This document shows, one piece after another, positions 1-9,589 of a DNA stretch of 64,000 nucleotides. This DNA is from Melioribacteraceae bacterium (lineage in GTDB: Bacteria > Bacteroidota > Ignavibacteria > Ignavibacteriales > Melioribacteraceae). The stretch is taken from assembly GCA_035362835.1 (NCBI GenBank), contig DAOSDY010000001.1, positions 1,426,001-1,490,000 on the forward strand, read 5' to 3'. Positions within the stretch are counted from its first letter, which is position 1; every line of letters starts with the position of its first letter. A program made the position numbers and the translations under genes. Under the pieces are notes generated by a model that saw nothing but the letters and a program-made list of their open reading frames with translations, was not told the DNA's origin and ran no database searches.

Positions 1-345
1 TCATGTATTGATTCATCAGTATTTGCTAATGCTTCCTTATCATAATATCTTGAGATGATAGCAATTTACGTTTGACACTTCATTCAGCAAAGACTTTTTA
101 GGTATAGGTTCGCCTGCATGCTTACTAAAGATTACCAGGTCATTCTTGAAACAACCCACATTCATGTAGAATATCAGCCATTATATCAGCAATAGGTCCT
201 GAGTTTTTCGAAGAATAACATATATACAAAATCTAACTCCTCTTGGTTCATAATTAATAATATAATTGTACAAGGTATCGCATATATTATTTGATTGAAT
301 TGATTTTTCTAATTTTCTATTTTTTATCCAAGCTAATCTCAAATG
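1..345 (-). pseudogene. Frameshifted remnant of an unrecognised gene
   Basis: Read on the minus strand, four consecutive open segments in different frames line up into one protein-like sequence. From about 345 down to 220 the segment contains YIINYEPRGVRFCIYV. From about 225 to 140 it contains CYSSKNSGPIADIMADILHE. From about 160 to 60 it contains NDLVIFSKHAGEPIPKKSLL. From about 65 to the window edge it contains ISRYYDKEALANTDESIH. Each switch needs a frameshift, so the gene is disrupted at least three times in about 340 bases. I do not recognise the family. It continues past the left edge, so length and true C-terminus are unknown. A sequencing-error explanation is possible but unlikely, since no comparable damage is seen elsewhere. 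Confidence 0.5.
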
Positions 346-560
346 CCATGTTAATTAAATAAGAAAATGGTTAATGGATTTAGCAGCCCCAGTTTTATTA
401 TAGTTAAAGAGGAAGAATGGGACACATTTCTGAAATCTCTCAAGTAGTTATACATCACTGAATATTTGCTGCAATAATAAAATTCCTTTCCAGTCTATTA
501 TTCAAAGAATGATTTATTCTGTTTTCTCATAATCTCAAGTATCTTAAGGAGGGTCTCTTT
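346..560. other. AT-rich intergenic stretch before the first gene
   Basis: No convincing gene is seen. A 26-codon open frame on the plus strand (367-447, beginning MVNGFSSPSF) has no ribosome binding site and may be the tail of another decayed gene. The only clear signal is the AAGGAGGG ribosome binding site just before 561. Confidence 0.4.
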
Positions 561-1091
561 ATGAGAACAAAATTCTTCCTTTTTGCTTTTATATTTCTAT
601 TACTACAACTTCATTTTACGCTTGCTCAGGAAAAAAAACAGGTTGTTTTAAAAGCTCAGCTATGGCCTTACAGTTCACTTTGTGATTTCCCGGAAACTGA
701 AAACCAACCAGGTGCCATTTCCTATAATAATGTAAGTATAAGTGTTAGAGGCTGCGAGGACCTTCAACAAGAATTAGGTAAACCTTCAGCAGTCAGGCTT
801 ACTGTTATTAATTTAAGCGATTCTGAAATTGAATGCCCATTCAATGGTTTAAAGAGTGTTTTTGTAAAAATGAAAAATGGTAAAGTTGCTACGTCTATTG
901 CGATGCGGTACAAACAGAAAAATCCAGTCGGTTCTGGTTATTATTATAGTTTTGCAAACAAAGTCGATGGGGAAATGAAGTTTATTATTGATCCGCATAA
1001 AAGCTGCGATGTGATATTTCTATTCCCTAAAGCATCAGCAGGGGATCAAATTAATATTGAAGGATTTGCTTCTGGTAAAATAACTGATTAA
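561..1091 (+). CDS. Secreted protein of unknown function
   Basis: 176 residues. The N-terminus (MRTKFFLFAFIFLLLQ, then LAQ at about 22-23) is a clear signal peptide, so the mature protein is periplasmic or surface exposed. The mature part is mixed polar/beta-like with four cysteines (in SLCDFP, RGCED, IECPF and KSCDV) that could form two disulfides. I recognise no family. The ATG has a strong AAGGAGGG ribosome binding site eight bases upstream. It is separated by about 150 bases from the next gene and probably stands alone. It lies in the AT-rich island-like segment. Confidence 0.75.
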   Translation: MRTKFFLFAFIFLLLQLHFTLAQEKKQVVLKAQLWPYSSLCDFPETENQPGAISYNNVSISVRGCEDLQQELGKPSAVRLTVINLSDSEIECPFNGLKSVFVKMKNGKVATSIAMRYKQKNPVGSGYYYSFANKVDGEMKFIIDPHKSCDVIFLFPKASAGDQINIEGFASGKITD

Positions 1092-1237
1092 ATGGATCCA
1101 CTTTTGGATGGATAATTCAAAATATTAATAAGATTCAATATGGGTGAAACACAATCACATGATTAATTTACTTGTGGTTCTGTTCTAAATAATTATAAGT
1201 ATTTCTGAATTTATTTTTAAGATTGTGCGGAGGAAAT

Positions 1238-1885
1238 ATGGTTCAGTCAAAACCTCTAACTCTTCAAGAAGCCCTTATTTTTGTAGAAAAGACAGCTAAA
1301 AGTTCTGCGGGCGGAAAAATTCCTCCAATTATGCCCTATGTTAGTCAGGTATTAATGCGCACAGGCATTCCTGTTTTATCAAATCCTTTCACTACTGAAG
1401 TTGCGCTTTTTTCTTCCCTCATTATGTCCCTTGTTTATCATAACCAATGCAATGCCTTAATTCTAACAGATACAAAAGAACAGGCAGATTTATTTTTTTC
1501 AAAATCTCTTTTCTCAAATAATGGACCTGTAGGATCTGAATTCGCAAAGCTCTGTGGAAAATCTCTTAAACTGCTTTACAATAATTCGGCTATTCCGCAG
1601 GAAATTGAATCCTCGCTTCACGATTTTAATGTCACTCCAGTTATGGATCTATCTACTCTGAAATCTTTGGATAATTTAATTCAATCCGAAAATACTTTAC
1701 GCACTCAAACGGATAAAAAATCTTTTATTTCCAAACTCTTATTCAAGTCTCCTCAATTACCTCCGCCAAGTACTCTTAAAAAAGGGCTTGATAAACTTAA
1801 TTGTTCAGTTAAAGTTTTCAGTGACAAAGTCTCACTCGATGGGGGAGTTGGGTCTTCCTTTTTAATCTATTCGACTATGTATTGA
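1238..1885 (+). CDS. Hypothetical protein, probably cytoplasmic
   Basis: 215 residues, with no signal peptide or clear membrane segment. The frame is open from a TTG at 1223, but GGAGG at 1229-1233 sits just before the ATG at 1238, which I take as the start. The N-terminal half is compact and mostly helical in appearance (TLQEALIFVEKTAK; NALILTDTKEQADLFF); the C-terminal half is polar and serine/lysine rich. NALILTDTKEQADLFF faintly resembles a helicase strand-helix unit, but no Walker motif is present, so I assign no function. It may be an island-specific gene. Confidence 0.6.
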   Translation: MVQSKPLTLQEALIFVEKTAKSSAGGKIPPIMPYVSQVLMRTGIPVLSNPFTTEVALFSSLIMSLVYHNQCNALILTDTKEQADLFFSKSLFSNNGPVGSEFAKLCGKSLKLLYNNSAIPQEIESSLHDFNVTPVMDLSTLKSLDNLIQSENTLRTQTDKKSFISKLLFKSPQLPPPSTLKKGLDKLNCSVKVFSDKVSLDGGVGSSFLIYSTMY

Positions 1886-2193
1886 GTTGTATCAAGCCAA
1901 AATTCTATTGCAATAATTCATGCAGTCCATATTCTTTTCTCAATCTCCTCAATGATTTCTAGTAATCCTTATACTGAATCCAATATTATTGAGTTTCATA
2001 AGTAAGCTGATGTAATTTGTCACTTGTGTTAGTTTGTTATAAACCAGTCACTATAAACATTACTAACACTATTTATTATTTAATTAATACAAGATATCCT
2101 TAATTAAATTTGTTGCAACAAAATTTGACATTAGTTATGTTTGAATAAATTTTACATACTTCAATTGTCTTTTGTCGTTTCATCGAGGCCGTA
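1886..2193. other. Intergenic region with inverted repeats upstream of the giant surface gene
   Basis: There is no gene. Two structures are visible: an inverted repeat GTGTTAGT (2026-2033) / ACTAACAC (2062-2069), whose inner bases also nearly pair, and a perfect 14-base palindrome TTTGTTGCAACAAA (2109-2122). Either could be an operator or part of the leader of the gene at 2194. GAGG at 2185-2188 is that gene's ribosome binding site. Confidence 0.35.
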
Positions 2194-5100
2194 ATGTTTT
2201 GTAGCGTCTTGTTTCGATTGAAATTCTTTTTAATTTTTTTTATTTACATTGCTATTAATGCTCAGCAGGCTCCGCTACTTGTTGAGAGCACAAATCCTTC
2301 CGCCACTGGCAATCACATCGTTGATTTCGATTTAACCGGTAATCTTGTTATCAATTTTAATAAGAACTTGAATACCGGCAATATATCATCATCTGTTTTT
2401 AAATTGACTCTGTTGGATGGTTCTAATTTAGATTATACTCTAAACTATTATAATGAATCATTGCCATTCAATAAGGCGAGGGTAGTCATTACTCCTTTAT
2501 CCAATTTAGCACCCGGTACCATATATCTTCTTGAAATCTCAGATCAGCTTAGAGCAAATGACGGTTCCGCTTTTGATGGGAATAATGATGGCAATCCGGG
2601 CGGCAGCTATTATTTAGTTATTCAATCCCTTATTACTGATGGCGTTATTGCGTCTATTGAATCTAAACTTAATGAAATTGCTGGTTCTTTTACAGATGAT
2701 ACTAGAATTACTAATTCAAAATATGACTTTTGGGATTATGCAAAATCTATTCGCAATGATTTATTAAGTCAAAAAGAGTTATTAAAAAATCAAATAATTT
2801 CTGAAGGCATTAATTCTCCGGCTATTACCAATGATGTGCCTGATGGTAATTTGGACTACAAAATCGGAAGTAATATCTATCACATTAAAAATTATTCTTT
2901 CAAAAATAATTCGAATCAGACCATTACTTATAAATTGGTTCTTGATCAAAATGGTAATGTAATCTCTGATGTTGAAACAATATTTAAGGTACTTCTTACG
3001 TATCAGAGTAGAAATGACCGGTATGACAGAGAAAATATTGAAACTCATATTAGTGCTTTAAATGATATAAATAACCGTCTTTTAATAAGTGAAGGTCTTG
3101 TCATAGTTCGTGATGCGGCTGTTAATGCTGCTATCTCTCCTATGTTTGGCAGAAATTCCCTTGTGGGCTTTTTTGAAGGTATAGTAAATCAATTTGCCGA
3201 CCAGGACAAAATATTATTTGCCTTGCTCAATTCTTATCTGCATCATTTTGATAATTCATTGAAAGCGGATTATAATCTGGCTCTTTCTAAAGCCTCGGTT
3301 CAAAGTTATCCAAGATTGAATTATGCTGATTTAAGTCTGTATCTCTATTCTCAGCATATATTATTCGAAGAGTTTAACAATTTCGCCATTCTTCTCGGTA
3401 ATATCGATGAATCAAGAGGTGACTTAAAAGCACAGATTATTGATGTTGTGAAAAATTCCATTAACTCAATGATTAATTATTCTGTTTCTAATGGGATCTA
3501 TATTTCCGAAACTGCGAAAATAATTTTTGATCTCATTGAAGGTGGCCTCACTATAAATGATTGGTTTAATCAGGTCGATATTCTGAATAATTATAATGAA
3601 CAGATCCTTACATTAAAAGAATCACTCAAAACAAAGTGGATTAATACTTCTCCAATAGTTGCCTCTTTATTAGCATCTGAGCTTAACAGTGGTCAATATG
3701 GTTTTATAAAGATATTAAGTCCAAATGGCGGTGAAAAATTATACGCTGGTAGCTCATTTGCAATATCATGGTCAAGTGTAAATGTTTCTAATGTTAAGAT
3801 TGAATATTCTATTAATGGCGGGTCATCCTGGATCTCCCCTCCAATTGCAAATTCAATTTCATCAAGTTCTGGTATACTAAATTGGACCGTCCCTCAGATT
3901 GAATCCGCAAATTGTAAAATTAGAATTATTAGCACTGCCAACTCTCAGATCTTTGATCTTTCTGATCAGGTCTTTTCTATTAGTTCTTCCGCCATCTCAT
4001 TGTCTCTCAATAATATCGACTTTGGTCAGCAGCTTGTAAATACTGAATCTCAGGTAAAATCATATACTCTTAATGCTGAAAATCTTTCTTCCGATCTTAC
4101 GCTGACTTCTACTTCGGGCTTCTGGATCAAAACTTCTCTTTCTGATTCATGGAAAAGCACACTTACTTTAGCTCAAGTAAATGGTAAAATTAATTCAACT
4201 GTAGTCTTTGTCCAGTTTCAACCTTATGAAGTAAGGAATTTTAACGGCGCAATCAAACATTCTGTTTCTAATTCGCCTGACGTGGATTTACTATTAACTG
4301 GTATCGGTGCGCCACCGCCTGTCCCTTTTATTACTGTTTCTACAAATTCTCTTATAGATTTTGGTGAAGTTGATCTTGGTTCTTCTCGTGTAATGAGTTT
4401 TAAAGTTTCAGCCGGTAATTTGATAACTAATGTTACAGTTAACAATTCTAATGCTCCTGGTTTTCTAATCTCTGATTCTTTTAACGGGCCATTCAGCGAT
4501 AAAGCAATCATTAGAAGAAATGAAGCTGATAATTCCGTTAATAGTGCGGATGTATTTGTTAAAATTTCTCCGGATGTTGAAAAGAAATATCAAGGCTATC
4601 TTGTAGTACGTAGTACGGATGTCAATCCCATAAGAATTGATGTTTCTGCTACTGGTGTAATTCATTATATTGTTTCTACTGCATATATTGGAGATCAGGG
4701 ATTTACTTTCGGTTCCGGTTCTTTTATTAATGGTTCAAATGTTAGTGTACTAGCACTTCCTGAATGCGGATTTATGTTTACTGGCTGGTCGGTTAATGGT
4801 CCGCTGAATGGTGGGGGACAGCTTGTTTCTTCCGATCAACTATATACATTTAAAATTGGTTCTAACTTACAATTGTTTGCTAATTTTACCTGGGGTAATT
4901 CATCACCTGACTATAATATTACTGTTTCTGCCAACCAGTCTACTGGCGGCAGTGTAACCGGCGGTGGTAATTTTAACTCCTGTGATCTTATTGCAGTCAC
5001 CGCAACTCCTAATTCCGGATATTATTTTGCCGGCTGGAATCAAAGCGGTATTAATGTTTCTTCAAGTCCAAATTATTCTTTCCATGTTACCAGTGATCGA

Positions 5101-8100
5101 TCCCTTGTCGCAAATTTTTTGCCTATTCCCCCTGGCTATTGCTCTGTTGAAGTTGTCTCAGATCCGGAAATTGGTGCAAATACATTCGGCTCCGGACTTT
5201 ATAAACAAAACTCTAGAGCATGGATTAATGCTGACATTAATGATGGTTATTCTTTTGTTAATTGGTCTGAATACGGAAACTTAATTAGCTCCTCTCAAGG
5301 ATTCTATTTCATTATCGACCGAAATAGAAAATTTACCATCAATCTAGATTTAAAAAAATATAATATCACTGTAGCTGCAAGTCCTTCAAATGGCGGTATT
5401 GTTAGTGGAGCTGGGGAATACTCGCATGGTGAAAAACTTAACCTTGCTGCTTTTCCCAGCCAGGATTTTAAATTTCATCACTGGAATATTAATTCTGGCC
5501 AGAACTCATATTATTGGGGTTCCCGTTATAATCAAAAAGCAAATTCGAATATTTCTGCTGAAGCAATCTTTTCTAAATCTCATTCCATCCAATTAATTTC
5601 ACCTAATAGCGGTGATTATATTGAACCGGGAAAACCTTATACCATTAAATGGAAATTTGCTGCCTTGCCGTTAGTTAAAATTGATTTTTCATCTGATAAT
5701 GGAAATACATGGAATAATATCACACAACAAACTCCTTCCTGGAATAGTACTACTGATTTTATTGGTACTTTTGAATGGCTTGTTCCAAACCTTACTTCCA
5801 ATACTTGTAAAATAAGAATTGCTGCTCAAGATGTCTTTGAAGAGGATTATCCAATTCATTCCTTATGCGAGATTTTACCAGGTACCTTCAGCATTGGTGT
5901 TGCGCCGGTTCTCTTTACGTTGAATACTATGTCTTCTCCTGAAGGGGCCGGAGATATAATTGGATATGGAGATTATAGTTCCGGAACGCATGTTACTCTT
6001 TCTGCTACTCCGGTAAGAGGCTATATATTTAAAAATTGGACTGAAAATGGTGTTATTCTTTCCTCCAGCAGTTCTTTTTCGCTTGCATTAGATCGTAATA
6101 GAACAATTATTGCGAATTTTGATGAATCCCCTGTAAAATATACAATTAATGTTTCTGCTACTCCGCCAGATTTGGGTCAGGTCTCAGGTGGTGGTGTATT
6201 CTCTGAATGGAAAAATATTGAAGTAACAGCAGTTCCTAATCCCGGCTATAAGTTTTTATTCTGGCGGAATAAAATTAATAACAATTATGCGTTCGGTTCT
6301 TATAATTCAAAATATACTTTCCCTGTTGATGATAACAAGGAATTGATAGCTCAATTCGGTTTTGGTGTGAATTCAATTTCCAGTCCTGTTAAAGATTCTT
6401 TCCTAAAAAGCGGACTTATCCATACCATAAAATGGTCAGGATTAGCTTTTTGTAATTCCGTAAATATTGATTACTCATCGGATGATGGTTTAACCTGGAT
6501 AAATATTGTTAAGAATTATCCCGCCTATGTGCCTAATACTGATTATCAAGGCTCATATGAATGGACTGTACCATCTATTAACTCTACTAAATGCAAGGTT
6601 AGAGTTGTTTCTACTCAGATTTCTGAGGAAGATTATCCTATTCATGCGTTTCATTTATTATTAAACGGAAATTTCGCCATAGGCGAAAATTATCCTCCGC
6701 CAAAAGTCTCTCTTATACTTAAGTCTAATTCTGCTTCCTTTGGGTCAACTAATGGTGCTGGCACTTACGATTCCGGAAGTTCTGTTACTATTACTGCCTT
6801 GCCTAATGAAGGCTATGTTTTCATTAACTGGACAGAATATGGAAATATTGTATCTGAAAATTCCTCTTTTACATTTATTGCTAATGGTGATAGGAATCTT
6901 ACTGCTAATTTCGAAAAGATCAGTATCACTCTCATAACTCCCAACGGAGGTGAAACCTGGGAAACTAATACAATTCAAAAAATTAAATGGACCAGCATAG
7001 GTGTTTCACTCGTAAACCTGGATTATTCTAATACTCCTCATTCAGCTTCACCTGTCTGGTATCCAATTGCTTCTAATGTTGATGCAAAACTTGGTGAATA
7101 TGAATGGACAATACCTAATACGCCAGCCCCTAATTATCATGTTAGAATTAGCCAGGTTCCTTCTGGGATCCCTTCCTCTATGAGCAGTGAGGACTTCCAG
7201 ATATTCAATACAAAATTCACCTATCTTTTCCCCGGCGGGGGAGAAGTGTTACAGGGTGATTCTGATCTCGAAATTAAATGGGATTATTATGGTCCCTCAC
7301 AGAATGTATACATTGCTTTTGGAGATCTTAATACTAATACTCAAGGTCTAATTGTCGGGCCTATCCCAACCTCTACTAAGAAGATTTTGTGGAAGGTTCC
7401 GGCTATCAATTCAAATAATTTTAGAATACAGATATTTGACCTTCATAATCAGGCTCACCGTATTTCTGATCCAATATCCGTGGTTTATCCACCTCAACAG
7501 TCTCTATCTTTATTGTCTCCTTCCGCTTCATCTGAATTTAATTCTGGTGAAATATTGAATATTAATTGGTCAAGTGATAATATCGATTTAATTAGGATTG
7601 AGTATTCTACAGATGGCGGAATTTCCTGGAATCTAATAACTGATAATATCACTGGTGCTCAAGGTTCGTATCTTTGGACAATTCCCCAAACTAATTCTTC
7701 AAATTGTAAAATCCGCCTTTCAGATGCTTCCGATTCTAATCCGTTTACAATTAGTCCGGCATTCTCTTTAAGTTCTTTACTCAATATCTCTCTTCAAAGT
7801 TCTCCTGCTGATTGTGGTACGCTTAGTGGAAGCGGTAAATTCTCACCTGGAAGTACTGTTACTATAAATGCAGCCCCTCTATCAGGATTTGTCTTTGCAA
7901 ATTGGACAGAGAATGGAGTTGTTATTAGCAATAACTCAAGTTTTTCATTTCAAATAGATAAAGATAGAAATATTGTTGCCAATTTCACTCAAGCTAATAA
8001 TAAATTTACTGTTGACCCACTCTATGTTGATGTCAGTATCGGTAGCGGAACTGCGGTTGCTACGTTTAACATCAATGTTGAAAGTAATCTTATTGTAAAT

Positions 8101-9258
8101 TGGCGTTCAATAATTGTTCAGGGGTCTGAATGGTGCACAATTACTAAAGGAAGTTCAGGTAAAAATACCGCACAGCTTAAAGTGAAATATCAGAAAGATA
8201 CAGATCTTCCCAGGACTGCTATTGTTCGGATATTTGTTGATGGTGAACCTGATATTTTTTCTGAAGTTGAGATTAGACAAAAAATTCCTCCGTCAAAATA
8301 TTTATTGAACGTTAACAATGAGAATCCTGAAAAAAACTCCCCTGTAACCATAACTGCTCAATTGGTAGACAAAAATAATAATCCATATCCGCAGAATGGT
8401 AAAATTCTCAATTGGTCATCTACTCAAGGTGGAGCATTTCTAAATCAAACTACAATTACTGATGAAAATGGTTTTTCATCAAATATTTTTACTGTAAGCA
8501 CCGTTAGTGGTACAAAACATTCCATAAACGTCACAGATAATTCTATTCCAAAGACATTAATAGGAAAGAGTCCTTTCATTACTGTTGCTCAAGGCATTCC
8601 TGCAAAGTATAATCTCACCGCTGCCAACTATAATCCGCTAAAATCAAAAACTGTTAAAATTACAGCTGTATTATCCACTGTTGACAATGATCCTATTAAA
8701 ATCAAAAATAAAGTTCTTACATGGTCATGTGACAATGGCGGTGTTTTTAATAATCTTACAACTATTACAAATAATAATGGCCTTTCAACAAATATTCTAA
8801 AAGTTAGTGGTATACCTAACACTGTTCATAGAGTTACTGTAACTGATAATTCATCACCTGCACTCGTAGGTCAATGTCCTGAAATCACTGTTAATGCAAT
8901 CTTAAAAGTAGAGATGGAAGACTATTCCTCTGAATCAGAATCTGTTGATTTTCAGGACGATTATAATTCAATTCCTTCGGATTTCAATCTCGATCAGAAT
9001 TATCCGAATCCTTTCAATCCTGTTACTTCCATAAGATATGCTCTTCCTTTTGAATCTAAAATCAAGATTATGATTATCAACATCCTAGGTGAGTTTATAA
9101 TAACCTTGGTGGACGAATTAAAACCTGCAGGTACTTACACTGTAAATTGGGATGCACGTAACTTCCCATCCGGAGTCTATTTTTATAGAATAGAGGCTTT
9201 ACTAAGCGACGGAAGTAAACCCTTTACTCAGGTAAGGAAAATGATTCTAATGAAATAG
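2194..9258 (+). CDS. Giant modular T9SS-secreted surface protein
   Basis: 2354 residues. After a signal peptide (1-23, ending INAQ) come a bacterial Ig-like Big_5-type domain (about 25-145), a largely helical region (150-500), then a long beta array. I count six KRE9-like modules (SPNGGE...KIEYSxNGGxSW; first about 509-600) interspersed with eight InlB-B-type repeats (GGG-Y-SG-V-TATP-GY-F-NWTENG; about 826-1935). Two modules at 600-820 have the IDFG-V--GS pattern. A BACON-like domain (1938-2030) and two invasin/Big_1-like domains (2035-2235) precede the C-terminal T9SS sorting domain (2265-2354; QNYPNPFNPVTSIRYALP). It is probably an adhesin or matrix protein attached to the cell surface. Codon use is AT-rich compared with genes after 9500, in line with transfer. 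No enzymatic domain is seen. Confidence 0.85.
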   Translation: MFCSVLFRLKFFLIFFIYIAINAQQAPLLVESTNPSATGNHIVDFDLTGNLVINFNKNLNTGNISSSVFKLTLLDGSNLDYTLNYYNESLPFNKARVVITPLSNLAPGTIYLLEISDQLRANDGSAFDGNNDGNPGGSYYLVIQSLITDGVIASIESKLNEIAGSFTDDTRITNSKYDFWDYAKSIRNDLLSQKELLKNQIISEGINSPAITNDVPDGNLDYKIGSNIYHIKNYSFKNNSNQTITYKLVLDQNGNVISDVETIFKVLLTYQSRNDRYDRENIETHISALNDINNRLLISEGLVIVRDAAVNAAISPMFGRNSLVGFFEGIVNQFADQDKILFALLNSYLHHFDNSLKADYNLALSKASVQSYPRLNYADLSLYLYSQHILFEEFNNFAILLGNIDESRGDLKAQIIDVVKNSINSMINYSVSNGIYISETAKIIFDLIEGGLTINDWFNQVDILNNYNEQILTLKESLKTKWINTSPIVASLLASELNSGQYGFIKILSPNGGEKLYAGSSFAISWSSVNVSNVKIEYSINGGSSWISPPIANSISSSSGILNWTVPQIESANCKIRIISTANSQIFDLSDQVFSISSSAISLSLNNIDFGQQLVNTESQVKSYTLNAENLSSDLTLTSTSGFWIKTSLSDSWKSTLTLAQVNGKINSTVVFVQFQPYEVRNFNGAIKHSVSNSPDVDLLLTGIGAPPPVPFITVSTNSLIDFGEVDLGSSRVMSFKVSAGNLITNVTVNNSNAPGFLISDSFNGPFSDKAIIRRNEADNSVNSADVFVKISPDVEKKYQGYLVVRSTDVNPIRIDVSATGVIHYIVSTAYIGDQGFTFGSGSFINGSNVSVLALPECGFMFTGWSVNGPLNGGGQLVSSDQLYTFKIGSNLQLFANFTWGNSSPDYNITVSANQSTGGSVTGGGNFNSCDLIAVTATPNSGYYFAGWNQSGINVSSSPNYSFHVTSDRSLVANFLPIPPGYCSVEVVSDPEIGANTFGSGLYKQNSRAWINADINDGYSFVNWSEYGNLISSSQGFYFIIDRNRKFTINLDLKKYNITVAASPSNGGIVSGAGEYSHGEKLNLAAFPSQDFKFHHWNINSGQNSYYWGSRYNQKANSNISAEAIFSKSHSIQLISPNSGDYIEPGKPYTIKWKFAALPLVKIDFSSDNGNTWNNITQQTPSWNSTTDFIGTFEWLVPNLTSNTCKIRIAAQDVFEEDYPIHSLCEILPGTFSIGVAPVLFTLNTMSSPEGAGDIIGYGDYSSGTHVTLSATPVRGYIFKNWTENGVILSSSSSFSLALDRNRTIIANFDESPVKYTINVSATPPDLGQVSGGGVFSEWKNIEVTAVPNPGYKFLFWRNKINNNYAFGSYNSKYTFPVDDNKELIAQFGFGVNSISSPVKDSFLKSGLIHTIKWSGLAFCNSVNIDYSSDDGLTWINIVKNYPAYVPNTDYQGSYEWTVPSINSTKCKVRVVSTQISEEDYPIHAFHLLLNGNFAIGENYPPPKVSLILKSNSASFGSTNGAGTYDSGSSVTITALPNEGYVFINWTEYGNIVSENSSFTFIANGDRNLTANFEKISITLITPNGGETWETNTIQKIKWTSIGVSLVNLDYSNTPHSASPVWYPIASNVDAKLGEYEWTIPNTPAPNYHVRISQVPSGIPSSMSSEDFQIFNTKFTYLFPGGGEVLQGDSDLEIKWDYYGPSQNVYIAFGDLNTNTQGLIVGPIPTSTKKILWKVPAINSNNFRIQIFDLHNQAHRISDPISVVYPPQQSLSLLSPSASSEFNSGEILNINWSSDNIDLIRIEYSTDGGISWNLITDNITGAQGSYLWTIPQTNSSNCKIRLSDASDSNPFTISPAFSLSSLLNISLQSSPADCGTLSGSGKFSPGSTVTINAAPLSGFVFANWTENGVVISNNSSFSFQIDKDRNIVANFTQANNKFTVDPLYVDVSIGSGTAVATFNINVESNLIVNWRSIIVQGSEWCTITKGSSGKNTAQLKVKYQKDTDLPRTAIVRIFVDGEPDIFSEVEIRQKIPPSKYLLNVNNENPEKNSPVTITAQLVDKNNNPYPQNGKILNWSSTQGGAFLNQTTITDENGFSSNIFTVSTVSGTKHSINVTDNSIPKTLIGKSPFITVAQGIPAKYNLTAANYNPLKSKTVKITAVLSTVDNDPIKIKNKVLTWSCDNGGVFNNLTTITNNNGLSTNILKVSGIPNTVHRVTVTDNSSPALVGQCPEITVNAILKVEMEDYSSESESVDFQDDYNSIPSDFNLDQNYPNPFNPVTSIRYALPFESKIKIMIINILGEFIITLVDELKPAGTYTVNWDARNFPSGVYFYRIEALLSDGSKPFTQVRKMILMK

Positions 9259-9400
9259 TTCTTTGTTTTAATATGCATGATGCGTTTTCTTACTATAAAA
9301 TTGGGAGAGTAATTTAATCAAACGTGAATTTTACTATTGCAAAAACTATTGCAGGAATTGTAAGTTATTTTATTTAAACATTTTAAGAAGCGCTTTTCCT

Positions 9401-9445
9401 TGACTCTTAATCAGCAGGTCGCCGGTTCGAATCCGGCTGAGTGCA
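9401..9445 (+). pseudogene. 3' half of tRNA-Lys(CTT): probable attachment site
   Basis: The sequence runs from the anticodon stem-loop to the discriminator base. The loop is CTCTTAA with anticodon CTT. The T-arm is GCCGG-TTCGAAT-CCGGC (9421-9437), the 3' acceptor strand TGAGTGC (9438-9444), then A. No D-arm and no 5' acceptor strand (expected GCACTCA) is found upstream, where the DNA is plain AT-rich sequence. The stem base before TTGA does not pair with its partner, marking the junction. This is a tRNA 3' fragment as left by site-specific integration, not a functional tRNA. Confidence 0.75.
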
Positions 9446-9451
9446 CAAACC

Positions 9452-9484
9452 AAGCCCGGATATTAACCGATCCGGGCTTTTTTG
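9452..9484 (+). terminator. Rho-independent terminator after the tRNA-Lys fragment
   Basis: AAGCCCGGA (9452-9460) pairs with TCCGGGCTT (9471-9479), with a 10-base loop followed by a T-run. It probably once ended the intact tRNA-Lys transcript and now ends reading out of the island. Confidence 0.85.
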
Positions 9485-9589
9485 TTTTGTGTGTTCTTTA
9501 CCCTATCGGTTGTTATGTTTGCCGGATTATTCGCTTATAAATTTTTATATTGATTGCGGCTGATTATTAAAAATCCGGGAAGGTGGGTT

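Larger units (their letters stand above)
1..9445. mobile_element. Right end of a probable tRNA-Lys-integrated genomic island
   Basis: The segment ends at an isolated 3' half of tRNA-Lys(CTT) (9401-9445), directly followed by a terminator that would suit the original tRNA gene. Tyrosine recombinases that integrate in tRNA genes typically restore the whole tRNA at one end and leave a copy of its 3' part at the other. The content fits: the DNA is visibly AT-richer than the rest, with a decayed gene, two orphan genes and a giant surface protein. No integrase, relaxase or transposase is inside the window, so the left end, the element type and the full length are unknown. The island call is inference; the tRNA fragment is directly visible. 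Confidence 0.6.

Noticed and set aside
2782..3048. Minus-strand frame inside the giant surface gene
   Set aside because: It is a shadow frame opposite a continuous repeat-rich gene, without ribosome binding site or family pattern.
9360..9445. A complete tRNA-Lys gene
   Set aside because: The 3' half is clear, but the bases upstream of the anticodon stem hold no D-arm and no acceptor 5' strand. It is a fragment.
9259..9445. tRNA split by a group I intron
   Set aside because: No 5' tRNA half or intron core was found within reach upstream, so integration of an element is the better explanation.
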